8,259 nt of DNA from an uncultured Rhodovulum sp. (GTDB lineage Bacteria; Pseudomonadota; Alphaproteobacteria; Rhodobacterales; Rhodobacteraceae), in NCBI GenBank assembly GCA_946221765.1, contig CAMIMK010000133.1, positions 1 through 8,259 of the forward strand. Reading direction: 5' to 3'. Under the pieces are notes generated by a model that saw only the letters and a program-made list of their open reading frames with translations, had not been told where the DNA came from and did no database searches. Shown here piece after piece: positions 8,192-8,259 of the stretch (its first letter is position 1; each line of letters opens with the position of its first letter). A program made the position numbers and the translations under genes.

Positions 8192-8259
8192 CTAGTCCGC
8201 CGCCTGCCCCGGCCGGGGGGCGGGCCCGCCCCGCTCGGCGGCGGCCCAGTCCCGCAGCC
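8192..8259 (-). CDS. C-terminal end of an unidentified gene, cut by the window edge
   Basis: The minus strand is open from the edge to a TAG at 8194-8192, giving 21 residues that begin LRDWAAAERGGP and end GQAAD. The tail is rich in Ala, Gly and Pro, like a disordered C-terminus. In Rhodobacter relatives I recall an N-acetylmuramoyl-L-alanine amidase gene directly upstream of mrcA, and L-R-D-W would fit the last helix of such a domain. That is context inference only; 21 residues cannot identify the family. The hairpin just after the stop and the mrcA promoter beyond it support a real gene end here. Confidence 0.5.
   Translation of the reverse strand, partial: LRDWAAAERGGPAPRPGQAAD

Overview
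The window is high-GC chromosomal DNA with strong third-position G/C bias, and it reads as core rather than accessory sequence. The glutathione-dependent formaldehyde genes, an alphaproteobacterial-type release factor 2 (SPY in place of SPF, no frameshift site) and an alphaproteobacterial-type PBP1A all suggest an alphaproteobacterium, probably Rhodobacterales close to Rhodobacter or Paracoccus. That placement rests on remembered family resemblance; no search was run. I see no insertion sequence, integrase, phage gene, CRISPR array, tRNA or rRNA.

Plus strand, left half. A C-factor-like short-chain dehydrogenase (76-756) is followed by gfa (871-1452) and a class III alcohol dehydrogenase, S-(hydroxymethyl)glutathione dehydrogenase (1578-2708). 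Gfa and the dehydrogenase belong to the glutathione route of formaldehyde oxidation: formaldehyde plus glutathione gives S-hydroxymethylglutathione, which is oxidised to S-formylglutathione. The hydrolase for the last step (fghA) is not in the window. The 125-nt gap between gfa and the dehydrogenase gene can form a strong hairpin and a competing pairing. A perfect 11-bp stem-loop follows the dehydrogenase gene.

Minus strand, right half, in transcription order from the right edge. First is the last 21 codons of an unidentified gene (8192-8259). Then come PBP1A (mrcA, 8077-5534), release factor 2 (prfB, 5436-4309) and an MltB-type lytic transglycosylase lipoprotein (4108-2870). A good sigma-70-like promoter, TTGACC-17-TATGGT, precedes mrcA. 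Two of the three complete genes build or cut peptidoglycan, so this side is a wall-growth cluster with a translation-termination gene inside it. The two gene groups converge on the gap at 2709-2869.

I found no undescribed system. The items most worth checking are RNA-level: the alternative structures between gfa and the dehydrogenase gene, and a leader helix that could hide the mltB ribosome binding site. The altered glycine motif in the short-chain dehydrogenase is also worth checking.
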